The position numbers and the translations under genes are program-made. The notes under the pieces were generated by a model, which was not told where the DNA came from, did no database searches, and saw only the letters and a list, made by a program, of their open reading frames with translations. 64,000 nt of DNA. Source: Streptomyces malachitofuscus (lineage in GTDB: Bacteria > Actinomycetota > Actinomycetes > Streptomycetales > Streptomycetaceae). Location: positions 186,001 through 250,000 of the forward strand of contig NZ_BMUF01000008.1 in assembly GCF_014650055.1 (NCBI RefSeq), written 5' to 3'. Shown one piece after another: positions 51,461-60,592 of this stretch; position 1 is the stretch's first letter; each line of letters starts with the position of its first letter.

Positions 51461-52375
51461 TCAGAGCTTGCCGAAGCCGTAGCTCAGGAGCTTCTTCGCG
51501 TCCTTCTCGCGCTGGGCGGAGGAGGACGACGCCAGGACCGTGCCGATGACCGTCTTGCCGTTCCGCGTCGCGGCGAAGACCAGGCAGTACTTGGACACCG
51601 AGCCGGAGCCGGTCTTCACGCCGATCGTGCCCTTGTAGCTGCTGAGCAGGGTGTTGGTGTTGGTCCACGGCGCCATCGTGCGGGTGCCGCCCGACTTCGT
51701 CCGCGTCTTCGCCGTGTACTTCTTCGTCTTCACGATCGAGCGGAACGTGGAGTTCTTCATCGCACTGCTCGCGATCTTCGTCAGATCGCGCGGCGTGGAG
51801 TAGTTCTTGCCGTTCCCGATGCCGTCGAACGAGTCGAAGTGGGTGTTCTTCAGGCCCAGCTTCTTCGCGTCGGCGTTCATCTTGCCGATGAACGACTTCA
51901 CGCGGGCCGAACGCGTCTTGCCCGTGCCGAACTTGTCGGCCAGCGCGTACGCCGCGTCGCAGCCGGACGGCAGCATCAGCCCGTGGAGCAGCTGGCGCAC
52001 GGTGACCTTGTCACCGACGATCAGCCGCGCCGACGAGGCGTTCTTCGACACGATGTAGTCGCTGTACGCCTTCTGGATGGTGACCTTGGCGTCGAGGTTC
52101 AGGTTCTTCTGCGCGAGCACGACCTTCGCGGTCATGATCTTCGTGGTCGAGCCGGTCGAACGGCGTGTGTCCGCCGCCTTGGTGTACAGCGACTTGCCGT
52201 TCGCGTTGTTCATCACGAAGCCGCCCTTGGCGACGATCGTGGGCGCGGCGGCGGCCTGGACGGGAGCGGCCTGCGCGGGCGCTGCGTAGAGGGCTCCGGA
52301 CGAGAGCACGGCGCCGGTGGTCACGGCGACGCCGACGGCTCTGCGGAGACGGATGCCCTGAATGCCGATCTTCAA
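51461..52375 (-). CDS. DD-peptidase/transpeptidase, Streptomyces K15-like (secreted)
   Basis: 304 residues with a Sec signal (about 1-37, ending AAPAQA before AP) and the penicillin-binding motifs SxxK (STTK, S76-K79), SGC (137-139) in place of the usual SxN, and KTGS near residue 257. The SxC triad is known from the K15 DD-transpeptidase. It acts on peptidoglycan stem peptides outside the membrane. The only start that keeps the signal peptide is TTG 52375; no strong ribosome site is visible. Confidence 0.9.
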   Translation of the reverse strand: MKIGIQGIRLRRAVGVAVTTGAVLSSGALYAAPAQAAPVQAAAAPTIVAKGGFVMNNANGKSLYTKAADTRRSTGSTTKIMTAKVVLAQKNLNLDAKVTIQKAYSDYIVSKNASSARLIVGDKVTVRQLLHGLMLPSGCDAAYALADKFGTGKTRSARVKSFIGKMNADAKKLGLKNTHFDSFDGIGNGKNYSTPRDLTKIASSAMKNSTFRSIVKTKKYTAKTRTKSGGTRTMAPWTNTNTLLSSYKGTIGVKTGSGSVSKYCLVFAATRNGKTVIGTVLASSSSAQREKDAKKLLSYGFGKL

Positions 52376-52571
52376 GTGAGGTACCCCGATTGAGTTGAAT
52401 GCCCCAGTGGTGCGGCAGAGTTGAGGTGCGGCCGGCAGTGGGGCCGCACATATCCGACTCCTGCCGGTGGCGGATGGTTGTGCTCGCCGTGGGGCGAGTT
52501 TCCGGGGATGGGCCGAGTCCGCATCGTGGACGCACGCTTCCACGCGTACGTGTTGTATCTATCCTGTCCGC

Positions 52572-53228
52572 ATGACCAGCCTGGCCCATGTGAAGCAGCC
52601 GCCCGCCGCCGAGCGCGTCTACAGCCATGTCAAGCAAGCGGTGCTGGAGCGCCGTTACGAGGGCGGCACGCTGCTCACGGAAGGCGAGCTCGCCGAGGCG
52701 GTGGGGGTCTCGCGGACCCCGGTGCGGGAGGCGCTGCTGCGCCTGGAGGCCGAGGGGCTGCTCAAGCTCTACCCGAAGAAGGGCGCGCTGGTCCTGCCGG
52801 TCTCCGCCCAGGAGATCGCCGACGTCGTGGAGACCCGGCTGCTCGTCGAGGAGCACGCGGCGAGGAAGGCCGTCCCCGCTCCGCCCGCCCTCATCGAACG
52901 CCTGGAGCAGCTGCTCGCCCGGCAGAAGGAGCAGGCCGCCGCCGGCGACTTCGCCGCCGCGTCCGTCACCGACCGGTGCTTCCACGCCGAGATCGTCCGC
53001 AGCGGCGGCAACGAGATCCTCTCCCGCCTCTACGACCAGCTCCGCGACCGCCAGTTGCGCATGGGCGTCGCCGTGATGCACTCCCACCCCGACCGCATCG
53101 CCAAGACCCTCGCCGAGCACGAGGAGATCCTCGGGGCGCTGCGCTCGGGCGACGCGGAGGCGGCCGTCGGCGTGGTCCACCGGCACGTCGGCTGGTTCTC
53201 CCACCTGGCCAGGGGTGAGGTGCGATGA
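52572..53228 (+). CDS. GntR-family (FadR-like) regulator
   Basis: 218 residues: winged HTH (ELAEAVGVSRTPVREALLRL) and an FCD all-helical domain with metal-type His ligands (FHAEIV, AVMHSH, LAEHEEI). ATG 52572 lies about nine bases after a TATCCT -10-like box, consistent with a leaderless transcript. It overlaps the MFS gene (ATGA) and probably regulates it in response to a small carboxylate. Confidence 0.9.
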   Translation: MTSLAHVKQPPAAERVYSHVKQAVLERRYEGGTLLTEGELAEAVGVSRTPVREALLRLEAEGLLKLYPKKGALVLPVSAQEIADVVETRLLVEEHAARKAVPAPPALIERLEQLLARQKEQAAAGDFAAASVTDRCFHAEIVRSGGNEILSRLYDQLRDRQLRMGVAVMHSHPDRIAKTLAEHEEILGALRSGDAEAAVGVVHRHVGWFSHLARGEVR

Positions 53229-54535
53229 GCGCTGCCGACAAGGGGTCCGGCGCGGTGTCCGCGGACCCTCCCGGCGGACGCCGGGCCCTCGCCGTCTGGG
53301 GGATCGGCGTCTCCGTCTACTTCGTCGCCGTCATCTTCCGCACGTCCCTGGGGGTGGCGGGCCTCGACGCCGCCGACCGGTTCGGGGTCAACGCCTCCGC
53401 CCTGTCCACCTTCTCCATCCTCCAGCTGCTGGTCTACGCGGGCATGCAGATACCCGTGGGGCTGCTCGTCGACCGGCTCGGCACCAAGAAGGTGCTGGGC
53501 ATCGGCGTTGTGCTGTTCACGGCCGGGCAGCTCGGTTTCGCCTTCTCGCCGTCGTACGGCATGGCGCTCGCCTCGCGGGCGCTGCTCGGCTGCGGGGACG
53601 CGATGACGTTCATCAGCGTGCTGCGGCTGGGCACCCGGTGGTTCCCGGCGCGGCGCGGGCCGCTGGTCGGGCAGATGGCCGGGCTGGCCGGCATGGCGGG
53701 CAACCTCGTCTCCACGCTGGTTCTGTCACGGCTGCTGCACGGCGTCGGCTGGACGGCGGCGTTCGCGGGCAGCGCGCTCGCCGGGGCCGTGGTGTTCGTC
53801 CTGCTGGTGCTGTTCCTGAAGGACCACCCCGAGGGCCAGGAGCCGGAGCCCGTCCCGCACCAGGGCGCCGCCTACGTACGCCGGCAGATCGCCGCGTCCT
53901 GGCGGGAGCCGGGGACGAGGCTCGGGCTGTGGGTGCACTTCACGACGCAGTTCCCGGCGATGGTGTTCCTCCTGCTGTGGGGCATGCCGTTCCTGGTCGA
54001 GGCGCAGGGCCTGTCCCGGGCGGCCGCCGGCGACCTGCTGACGCTCGTGGTGCTGTCCAACATGGCCGTCGGCCTCGTCTACGGCCAGATCATCGCCCGG
54101 CACCACGGGGCGCGGCTGCCGCTGGCGCTGGGCACGGTCGGTGCGACGGCGGTGCTGTGGGCCGCGACGCTGGCCTATCCGGCGGACACGGCGCCGATGT
54201 GGCTGCTGGTGGTGCTGTGCACGGTGCTGGGGGCCTGCGGGCCGGCCTCGATGATCGGGTTCGACTTCGCGCGGCCCGCGAATCCGCCGGAGCGGCAGGG
54301 GACGGCGTCGGGGATCACGAACATGGGGGGCTTCACGGCCTCCATGACGACGTTGTTCGCGGTCGGGGTGCTGCTGGACGCGACCGGCGACGACTACGGC
54401 GTCGCGTTCTCGTCGGTGTTCGTGCTGCAGGCGTTGGGCGTCTCGCAGATTCTGCGGTTGCGCAGGCGGGCGGCGCGGGCGGAGCGGGAGCGGTTGGTGG
54501 CGAGCAGGGTGACGTCGGTGCACGTGCCTGTGTAG
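53225..54535 (+). CDS. MFS transporter
   Basis: 436 residues with twelve predicted helices. The A-motif equivalent is PVGLLVDRLGTKKVLG between helices 2 and 3, and RTSLGVAGLDAADRFG opens the protein, as in anion:cation-symporter-like importers. Coupled to the GntR regulator, so the transported compound is likely its effector. Substrate unknown. Confidence 0.9.
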   Translation: MSAADKGSGAVSADPPGGRRALAVWGIGVSVYFVAVIFRTSLGVAGLDAADRFGVNASALSTFSILQLLVYAGMQIPVGLLVDRLGTKKVLGIGVVLFTAGQLGFAFSPSYGMALASRALLGCGDAMTFISVLRLGTRWFPARRGPLVGQMAGLAGMAGNLVSTLVLSRLLHGVGWTAAFAGSALAGAVVFVLLVLFLKDHPEGQEPEPVPHQGAAYVRRQIAASWREPGTRLGLWVHFTTQFPAMVFLLLWGMPFLVEAQGLSRAAAGDLLTLVVLSNMAVGLVYGQIIARHHGARLPLALGTVGATAVLWAATLAYPADTAPMWLLVVLCTVLGACGPASMIGFDFARPANPPERQGTASGITNMGGFTASMTTLFAVGVLLDATGDDYGVAFSSVFVLQALGVSQILRLRRRAARAERERLVASRVTSVHVPV

Positions 54536-54648
54536 GTGCACCGGTGTTGGGGCGGGGCGGGGGTGGGACGCGCGGCCCGGCGCTTACGGCTGCCGTCGCG
54601 CCCACCCGTGCCGCCCCGCGGCACGACTGCCCGCGTGGGGGTGAGGCC

Positions 54649-55473
54649 TCAGGGGGTGACCGCGAAGTGGCGGAGGATTGCTGCGGCCAGGTCCTGGTCG
54701 CCCTCCGTCTTCAGCCGGTCCGCCATCGCCTCCGCGGTCACCCGGCCGCAGGCCAGACGGACGTAGGTCTCCCAGTCGAGGGTGAGGGTGGCGGCCGGGC
54801 CGAGGGCCGGGGCCGTTTCCAGGGTGCCGCGGCCCTGGATGTCGACGCGGACCGTGCGCAGGAACTCCACCGGGCCGTGGACGTCGATGACCACGGCCGA
54901 GCTGCGCGGCGCCCGCGCCTGCTCGGCGACCACGCGCGGCAGCTCGGCGAGCAGCACGTCGCGGGCGATGTACGCGCCGGGCGAGTCGAGGTTGCCGGGC
55001 CGGCCGAGGGCCGCGCGCAGATCCTGCTCGTGCGCCCACACGTCGAAGGCGTGCCGGCGCATGGACTCCTCCAGCGTGAGCTCCGTGCCCAGCGGGCCGC
55101 GCACCTTGGTGCCGGGCTCGCGGGTCTCGTTGCGCAGCTGCCGGTTACGGCGGATGGTCATGAGCTCCAGCTCGGAGGTCATCTCCGGCGCCGTGTGGTG
55201 ACGGCGCACGTCGACCTGCATCTCCATGTACCGCTGGTGGTCGTTGGTGACGTGGAACAGGTCGCGCGGCAGCGTGTGGATGGGCCGGGGGTCGCCGTAC
55301 ATCTCGGAGTCCAGGCCGATGACATGCGACACGACGTCGCGGACGGACCAGCCCGGGCACGGCGTCCGCCGGTTCCAGTCGGCCTCCGGAAGCGGCTGCA
55401 CCAGCTCGGATATCGCCTCGATCGAGTGGGTCCAGGCGTCGGCGTAGGGCTGGAGGGCGGGATGCAGGCTCAC
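54649..55473 (-). CDS. maleylpyruvate isomerase N-terminal domain protein (DinB-like, mycothiol-type)
   Basis: 274 residues. The N-terminal helical bundle with the metal-site pattern (PCPGWSVRDVVSHVIGLD and a distal DVWAHEQDLRAAL) is that of mycothiol-dependent maleylpyruvate isomerase/DinB-like enzymes; the C-terminal part is an SCP2-like domain. It likely transfers or uses mycothiol on an unknown substrate. GTG 55473 matches the start of such proteins. Confidence 0.85.
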   Translation of the reverse strand: MSLHPALQPYADAWTHSIEAISELVQPLPEADWNRRTPCPGWSVRDVVSHVIGLDSEMYGDPRPIHTLPRDLFHVTNDHQRYMEMQVDVRRHHTAPEMTSELELMTIRRNRQLRNETREPGTKVRGPLGTELTLEESMRRHAFDVWAHEQDLRAALGRPGNLDSPGAYIARDVLLAELPRVVAEQARAPRSSAVVIDVHGPVEFLRTVRVDIQGRGTLETAPALGPAATLTLDWETYVRLACGRVTAEAMADRLKTEGDQDLAAAILRHFAVTP

Positions 55474-55564
55474 GGAAACGGGACCCCTCGGCGGTCGGTA
55501 CACGGGCAGGTTGTGGCGGCGGTGCCAGTGGGCGGTGGCTGCACTGCGTGGGTGTCTCGGGTCT

Positions 55565-55596
55565 CCCCCAGTTCTCGGCTTCGCTCGAACCGGGGG
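55565..55596. repeat. Hairpin repeat typical of Streptomyces intergenic DNA
   Basis: CCCCCAGTTC (55565-55574) and GAACCGGGGG (55587-55596) form a 10-bp stem with one mismatch and a 12-nt loop. It lies between divergent genes, not after one, so it is not an obvious terminator. Confidence 0.55.
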
Positions 55597-55693
55597 TGCC
55601 CCCAAGTTACGCTGCTGTGAGGCACCCCGGCAGTGCTTTCGTGTGACGATCGTAGGCCCGTGTGCACGGGTCGAATGCCAGGACGGTGGTAGT

Positions 55694-56500
55694 GTGCGCG
55701 CTTCTCTGCTCCAAGTCGCCGTGAGCGAGGACGAATCGGTCGATTCGCGTCGGCGCCGGGTCGCCGCGATGGTGCGGGATCAGGCCGGTGTCGATCTCGT
55801 CGTGCTGCCGGAGCTGTGGACCACGGGCGCGTTCGCGTACGAGGCGTTCGGCAGCGAGGCGGAACCGCTCGAAGGGCCGACCTTCGAGGCGATGGCCAAG
55901 GCCGCGAGCGACGCGGGCGTCTGGCTGCACGCGGGCTCCGTGCCCGAGCGCGACGCCGGCGGCGGCACCCTCTACAACACCTCCCTCGTCTTCTCCCCCT
56001 CCGGGGACCTGGCCGCCGCGTACCGCAAGATCCACCGCTTCGGCTTCGACAAGGGCGAGGCCGTGCTGATGGGAGCGGGCGACGCACTCGTCACGGTCCG
56101 TCTGCCGCACACCGTGCTCGGCGTGGCGACCTGCTACGACCTCCGTTTCCCCGAACTGTTCCGCGGTCTCGTCGACGCCGGTGCCGAGACCTTCGTCGTC
56201 CCGGCGGGCTGGCCGGAGCGCCGCCGGTCCCACTGGACGCTGCTGGCGCGGGCACGGGCGGTGGAGAACCAGGCGTTCGTCCTCGCCTGTGGAACGGCGG
56301 GGTCGCACGCCGGAGTTCCGCAGGCGGGTCACTCGATCGTGGTGGATCCGTGGGGCGAGGTCCTGGCCGAGGCGGGCCCCGGCGAGGAGGTCCTCACGGT
56401 CGACTTCGACCCGGCGACGGTGGCGGGCACCCGTGAACGCTTCCCGGCCCTCAAGGACCGCGTCCTCGGCCTGGCCGCACCGGGGCACCCCGGCGCGTAG
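55694..56500 (+). CDS. nitrilase-superfamily carbon-nitrogen hydrolase
   Basis: 268 residues with the catalytic Glu-Lys-Cys triad: LPELW, YRKIHRFG and ATCYDLRFPE. The wording is closest to omega-amidase/Nit2-like hydrolases that act on small amides. Start GTG 55694 gives the family-typical N-terminus (ASLLQVAVSEDE). Divergent from the isomerase-like gene. Confidence 0.9.
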   Translation: MRASLLQVAVSEDESVDSRRRRVAAMVRDQAGVDLVVLPELWTTGAFAYEAFGSEAEPLEGPTFEAMAKAASDAGVWLHAGSVPERDAGGGTLYNTSLVFSPSGDLAAAYRKIHRFGFDKGEAVLMGAGDALVTVRLPHTVLGVATCYDLRFPELFRGLVDAGAETFVVPAGWPERRRSHWTLLARARAVENQAFVLACGTAGSHAGVPQAGHSIVVDPWGEVLAEAGPGEEVLTVDFDPATVAGTRERFPALKDRVLGLAAPGHPGA

Positions 56501-56528
56501 CCGTCAGCCCGTCCGCCCCCGGCCGGCG

Positions 56529-56709
56529 CTAGGGCCCGTCGTCAAATTCCCGTCTGCCGGGCGACGCCATGCACGCACTCTCGCCGCACCGGGCCCTGAC
56601 CCGAGTACATCCAGTACGAGGCTCAGGGCCCGGCGCGGCGAGAGCACGCACCTGACGCCGCCCGGCCCGCCCTTCGGGCGGACGACGGGAATTTGACGAC
56701 GGGCCCTAG
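56529..56709. mobile_element. MITE-like element with 26-bp perfect terminal inverted repeats
   Basis: 181 bp, non-coding. 56529-56554 starts CTAGGGCCCGTCGTCAAATT and is the exact reverse complement of 56684-56709. Inside, further complementary arms (about 56571-56601 and 56622-56652) let the whole element fold into one long hairpin. The end sequence resembles termini of IS5-family elements in Streptomyces. The outermost CTAG on both sides may include a TA-type target duplication. The stop codon of the LURP-one gene lies in the right end. Confidence 0.8.
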
Positions 56710-57200
56710 TCCTCCCGCTCCTTCTCCGCCAGGTGGATCACGCACACCGCCACCGCGATCAGCAGCGCGGGGTCCGCGTCCTCCCGTACGACGTCGACGC
56801 CGTAGGTCTCCCGGACGCGCAGCCAACGGCGGGAGATCACGGCGAGCAGCTCGCCGTCGTACTCCACGGCGAACTCCCGGTCCACGATCCGGCCGCTGAC
56901 GTCCAGTTCGGTGCTGCCGTCCGCCAGGGCCACCCGGTAGTGGTTGCGCAGCAGCGACAGCCGCTTGCGCCGGACGGTGGCGAGCGGCTCGCCGCCCCGC
57001 TCGATCACCATCGTGTCCCGCAGGGCGAACATCTTCTGACGGATGTCGACGAGCACCCGGCCCTCGGTGTCCTTCAGTTCGAAGGTGTCCCGCAGCCGCA
57101 TCGCCTTGCCGTCGACGAGGAAGACCTTGTTCCCCCGGTCGTCCTCGATCCAGTAGTCGTCCCCGATCCCGAGGATCCGGTCCCGCACGAGAAATCTCAT
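56706..57200 (-). CDS. LURP-one-related protein
   Basis: 164 residues forming the tubby-like beta-barrel fold of the LURP-one family (MRFLVRDRILGIGDDYWIEDD, LRDTFELKDTEGRVLVDIRQ, RDTMVIERGG). Bacterial members have no defined activity; membrane or phospholipid binding is suspected for the fold. The TAG stop (56706-56708) is supplied by the MITE terminus, so the original C-terminus may have been different. Confidence 0.85.
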   Translation of the reverse strand: MRFLVRDRILGIGDDYWIEDDRGNKVFLVDGKAMRLRDTFELKDTEGRVLVDIRQKMFALRDTMVIERGGEPLATVRRKRLSLLRNHYRVALADGSTELDVSGRIVDREFAVEYDGELLAVISRRWLRVRETYGVDVVREDADPALLIAVAVCVIHLAEKERED

Positions 57201-57352
57201 GCCGTCAGGGCTTCCCCCGCCCCGCCCCCGGAACCCGGCGAATGGGCCGACGGGCCGAGCCCCTTCACCCGGACCCGGCAGATGCCGCCGGCGGGCGGCT
57301 TGCGGGAATGTCTGGATGGGGAGATCGACGGACGGCTACGGTGGGAGCACAT

Positions 57353-58753
57353 ATGCCTGAGACAAGCGCCCGTCACCGACCCACCGCCCTCGTCGTGGGC
57401 GGCAGCCTGGCCGGGCTGTTCGCCGCGACGGCCCTCGCGGAGAGCGCCGATGTCACCGTCGTCGAGCGGGACCGGTTTCCCGAGGGTGTCGGGCCCCGGC
57501 GCGGTGTGCCGCAGGCAGGGCACGCGCACATGGTGTGGAGCGGCGGGGTCCGGGCCTTCGACCAGTTGCTTCCCGGGCTGGTCGGCGAGGTCGTCGCCAA
57601 GGGAGGGCGGCTGGTGCGGATCACGGGGGACATGGTCTCGCGGGCCCCCAACGAGGTCTGGTTCCGCCGCTTCACGTCCACCCACCACCGCAATCTCGTC
57701 TGCTCCCGTGAGCTGCTGGACGCCGTCGTGCGTGACCGCGTGCTCGGCGACGGCCGCATCACGCTGCGGCAGGGCACCACCGCACTGGGGATGACGGGGG
57801 ACGCCACCAGGGTCACCGGCGTGCGGGTGCGCTCCGGTGAGCAGGAGAGCGTGCTGTCCGCCGACCTCGTCGTCGACGCCTCCGGACGCGGATCCCGCGC
57901 CTCGCAGTGGCTGACGCGGCTGGGACTGCCCGCGGTCGCCGAAAGGGAGATCAACGCCGGAGTCGCCTATGCGACACGGCTGTTCCGCGCTCCGGGGTCC
58001 ACCGCGGGGATGAACTTCCCGCTCGTCAACGTCCAGGCCAATCCGGCGAAGGCGCCCGGCACGGGCGGCATCATCCTGCCCGTCGAGGGCGACCGCTGGA
58101 TCGTCACGCTGGCCGGTACCCGGGGCGGGGAGCCCAGCGGTGATCCGGACGCCTTCGTGGACTTCGCCCTCGGTCTCGGTGACCCCGTCATCGGCGAGCT
58201 GCTCGCGAACGCCGAGCCCGTCGGTGACGTCGCCACGACCCGCAGCACCGCCAACCAGCGCCGCTACTACGAGAAGATGCGCCGCCGGCCGGACGGGTTC
58301 CTGGTGCTCGGTGACGCCGTCGCCGGCTACAACCCCGTGTACGGGCACGGCATCACCGTGGCCGCGCAGAGCGCCGTCGCGGTCAGGGACGTGCTCCGCT
58401 CCACGGACCTGCGGGCGCCCGGGACCGCCCGGCGTCTCCAGCGGGTCGCGGCCCGTCCCGTCGCCGCCGCGTGGGATCTCGCCGTGGGACAGGACGCCCT
58501 GTACCCGGGCGCCGCCGGCACACCTCCCACCGCCGTGGAGCGGCTCCTCGCCCGGTACGTGGACCGGGCCGTCGCCACGGGTGCGCGCCATCCGCGTGCG
58601 CTCGGCGCGCTGCTGGACGTGATGAGTCTGGAGAAGCCCGCCACCCGGCTGTTCTCACCGGACATGCTCGTCCCGATGCTCCTCGGCCCCCGGAAGGCGC
58701 ATCTTGAGGGACCGCCGTTGACGGAGGCCGAGCGCAAGGCGGCCGTGCGCTGA
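57353..58753 (+). CDS. FAD-dependent oxidoreductase
   Basis: 466 residues with the dinucleotide motif VVGGSLAGLFAATALAESA, an ERD after the second strand, and LVLGDAVAGYNPVYGHGIT near residue 325 binding the FAD ribityl chain. The family resembles geranylgeranyl-reductase/halogenase-like monooxygenases. ATG 57353 follows GGGAG. Substrate unknown; it stands alone. Confidence 0.88.
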   Translation: MPETSARHRPTALVVGGSLAGLFAATALAESADVTVVERDRFPEGVGPRRGVPQAGHAHMVWSGGVRAFDQLLPGLVGEVVAKGGRLVRITGDMVSRAPNEVWFRRFTSTHHRNLVCSRELLDAVVRDRVLGDGRITLRQGTTALGMTGDATRVTGVRVRSGEQESVLSADLVVDASGRGSRASQWLTRLGLPAVAEREINAGVAYATRLFRAPGSTAGMNFPLVNVQANPAKAPGTGGIILPVEGDRWIVTLAGTRGGEPSGDPDAFVDFALGLGDPVIGELLANAEPVGDVATTRSTANQRRYYEKMRRRPDGFLVLGDAVAGYNPVYGHGITVAAQSAVAVRDVLRSTDLRAPGTARRLQRVAARPVAAAWDLAVGQDALYPGAAGTPPTAVERLLARYVDRAVATGARHPRALGALLDVMSLEKPATRLFSPDMLVPMLLGPRKAHLEGPPLTEAERKAAVR

Positions 58754-58772
58754 GGACCGGCTCGTACGGAGC

Positions 58773-58803
58773 GGGCGCGGGAGAGCCCCGCTCTCCCGCG
58801 CCC
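58773..58803. terminator. Bidirectional hairpin terminator
   Basis: GGGCGCGGGAGAG (58773-58785) pairs perfectly with CTCTCCCGCGCCC (58791-58803), five-base loop, between convergent genes. Confidence 0.85.
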
Positions 58804-58829
58804 TCGTGCGCACCGGGCCGCCCCCGGGG

Positions 58830-59087
58830 TCAGACCCCGTACCCGTCGCTGTAGCCGTCGCGGGTGTGGTGGTGGGGGCGGTTCGTGTCGTCGACGACCG
58901 GGGTGGCGGGTGGTACGACGACCCGCCGACGCCGGGCGATGCTGCTGAAGGTCGCGACGCCGATCAGACCGACGATCATGAAGATGATGCCGACCAGGTC
59001 AAGGTTGACACCCTGCATGTCCCAGTCGGTCGCGAACGTGAGGATTGCTCCCGCGGCGATGAGGATGATGCATCCGCCGAGGCCCAT
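58830..59087 (-). CDS. DUF6458 small membrane protein
   Basis: 85 residues: two membrane helices (about 3-20 and 28-50) starting MGLGGCIILIAAGAILTF, then a basic RRRR stretch and a His/Tyr-rich cytosolic tail. ATG 59087 has GGGAGG eight to nine bases upstream. The family is widespread in actinomycetes without known role. Confidence 0.82.
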   Translation of the reverse strand: MGLGGCIILIAAGAILTFATDWDMQGVNLDLVGIIFMIVGLIGVATFSSIARRRRVVVPPATPVVDDTNRPHHHTRDGYSDGYGV

Positions 59088-59175
59088 GAGTGTCGCCTCC
59101 CTGTCCGGTGTTTCCGGTGCGCACCGGGTACCCGGGCGGGCGGCGGCCATGCGCCCTTGTGACGTGGGGCGCTGA

Positions 59176-60474
59176 CTAGCCCTCAAGGAACGCGACGAGC
59201 GCGTTCGCCAGCAGGAACGGGTCGTTGGCGCCGCACAGTTCGCGCGCGCTGTGCATCGACAGGATGGCCACGCCGATGTCGACGGTCCGGATGCCGTGCC
59301 GGGCCGCGGTGATCGGACCGATGGTGGTGCCGCACGGCATCGCGTTGTTGGAGACGAAGGACTGGAAGGGGACGTCCGCCTTCTCGCAGGCCGCCGCGAA
59401 CACCGCACGGCCCGAACCGTCGGTGGCGTAACGGTTGTTGACGTTGACCTTGAGGATGGGGCCGCCGTCGATCCGCGGATGGTGGGTCGGGTCGTGCCGC
59501 TCGGCGTAGTTGGGGTGGACGGCGTGACCGGTGTCGGAGGACAGGCAGACGGTGCCGGCGAAGGCGCGCGCCCGGTCCTCGTAGGAGCCGCCGCGCGCGA
59601 ACACCGAACGCTCCAGGACGCCGCCGAGCAGCGGGCCGTCGGCGCCGGTGTCGGACTGGGAGCCGTTCTCCTCGTGGTCGAAGGCGGCGAGGACGGGGAT
59701 GTGGGACAGGCCCGTGCCCCGGCCCGCCGCCGCGGTGAGCGCGGCCGTACCGGCGTGCACGGACAGCAGGTTGTCCATGCGCGGACCCGCCACCAGCTCG
59801 CGGTCGCGGCCCAGGTAGGCGGGCGGTTCGACGGAGTGCACCATCAGGTCCCAGCCGGTGACCTCGCCGGACGGCAGCCCGGCGGTCTCCTCCAGGAAGG
59901 CGATGAGGTCGCCGTCGCGGACGTCGCCGCCCATGCCCCAGACCGGCTGCATGTGCCGCTGCTTGTCGAGCTTGAGGCCGTCGGCGTTGACCGAGCGGTC
60001 CAGGTGGATGGCGAGTTGGGGGACTCGCAGCAGGGGGCGGTCGACGTTGACGAGGCGGGTGGAGCCGTCGCGCAGGGACAGCCGGCCGGCCAGGCCCAGA
60101 TCGCGGTCGAGCCAGGAGTTGAGCAACGGACCGCCGTAGATCTCCACGGCCACCTGGCGCCAGCCGTGCGCACCGCTGTCGGGCCGGGGCTTCACCCGCA
60201 GGTTGGGGGAGTCGGTGTGGGCGCCGACGATCCGGAAGGGGGTGTGCGCGGGCGCGCCCTCGGGGACGTACCAGGCGATGATCGCGCCGCCGCGCAGCAC
60301 GTACTTGCCGCCCGACGAGCCGTCCCAGGCGTCCGTCTCCGCGACCTGCCGGAAGCCCGCCTTCTCCAGCCGCTCGGCGGCGTTCACCACGGCGTGGTAC
60401 GGCGTGGGACTGGCTGCCAGGAAGGACATGAGGTCGTCGGTGTGGCCGCGATCGAAGCGGGGGGGTTCGCTCAT
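59176..60474 (-). CDS. M18-family aminopeptidase
   Basis: 432 residues. Zinc-binding residues are in GAHTDSPNL, FDHEENGSQSDTGA and the C-terminal SMHSARE, diagnostic for M18 (aspartyl) aminopeptidases, which form large tetrahedral complexes. ATG 60474 is preferred over GTG 60483 because AAGGTGA precedes it at the right distance. Confidence 0.93.
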   Translation of the reverse strand: MSEPPRFDRGHTDDLMSFLAASPTPYHAVVNAAERLEKAGFRQVAETDAWDGSSGGKYVLRGGAIIAWYVPEGAPAHTPFRIVGAHTDSPNLRVKPRPDSGAHGWRQVAVEIYGGPLLNSWLDRDLGLAGRLSLRDGSTRLVNVDRPLLRVPQLAIHLDRSVNADGLKLDKQRHMQPVWGMGGDVRDGDLIAFLEETAGLPSGEVTGWDLMVHSVEPPAYLGRDRELVAGPRMDNLLSVHAGTAALTAAAGRGTGLSHIPVLAAFDHEENGSQSDTGADGPLLGGVLERSVFARGGSYEDRARAFAGTVCLSSDTGHAVHPNYAERHDPTHHPRIDGGPILKVNVNNRYATDGSGRAVFAAACEKADVPFQSFVSNNAMPCGTTIGPITAARHGIRTVDIGVAILSMHSARELCGANDPFLLANALVAFLEG

Positions 60475-60494
60475 GGGGTTCACCTTAACGAGGG

Positions 60495-60530
60495 CGAGGG
60501 CCCGCTTCCCTGTGCGGGAGCGGGCCCTCG
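60495..60530 (-). terminator. Hairpin terminator of the acyl-CoA dehydrogenase gene
   Basis: CGAGGGCCCGCT (60495-60506) pairs with AGCGGGCCCTCG (60519-60530); the inner TCCC and GGGA can extend the stem. It lies downstream of the minus-strand dehydrogenase and upstream of the aminopeptidase. Confidence 0.75.
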
Positions 60531-60592
60531 TCGGGTCCGGACGGATCTCGTGGGGTTCTGTACTGATTACGTACCGTGAGGACCCGAAAGGG

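Noticed and set aside
55565-55596. Terminator between divergent genes
   Set aside because: It lies upstream of both adjacent genes, so termination has no evident purpose; listed as a common intergenic hairpin instead.
56529-56709. Plain intrinsic terminator or small RNA gene
   Set aside because: The 26-bp perfect ends flanked by CTAG and the 181-bp length are typical of a mobile element rather than a terminator; no promoter for an RNA was seen.
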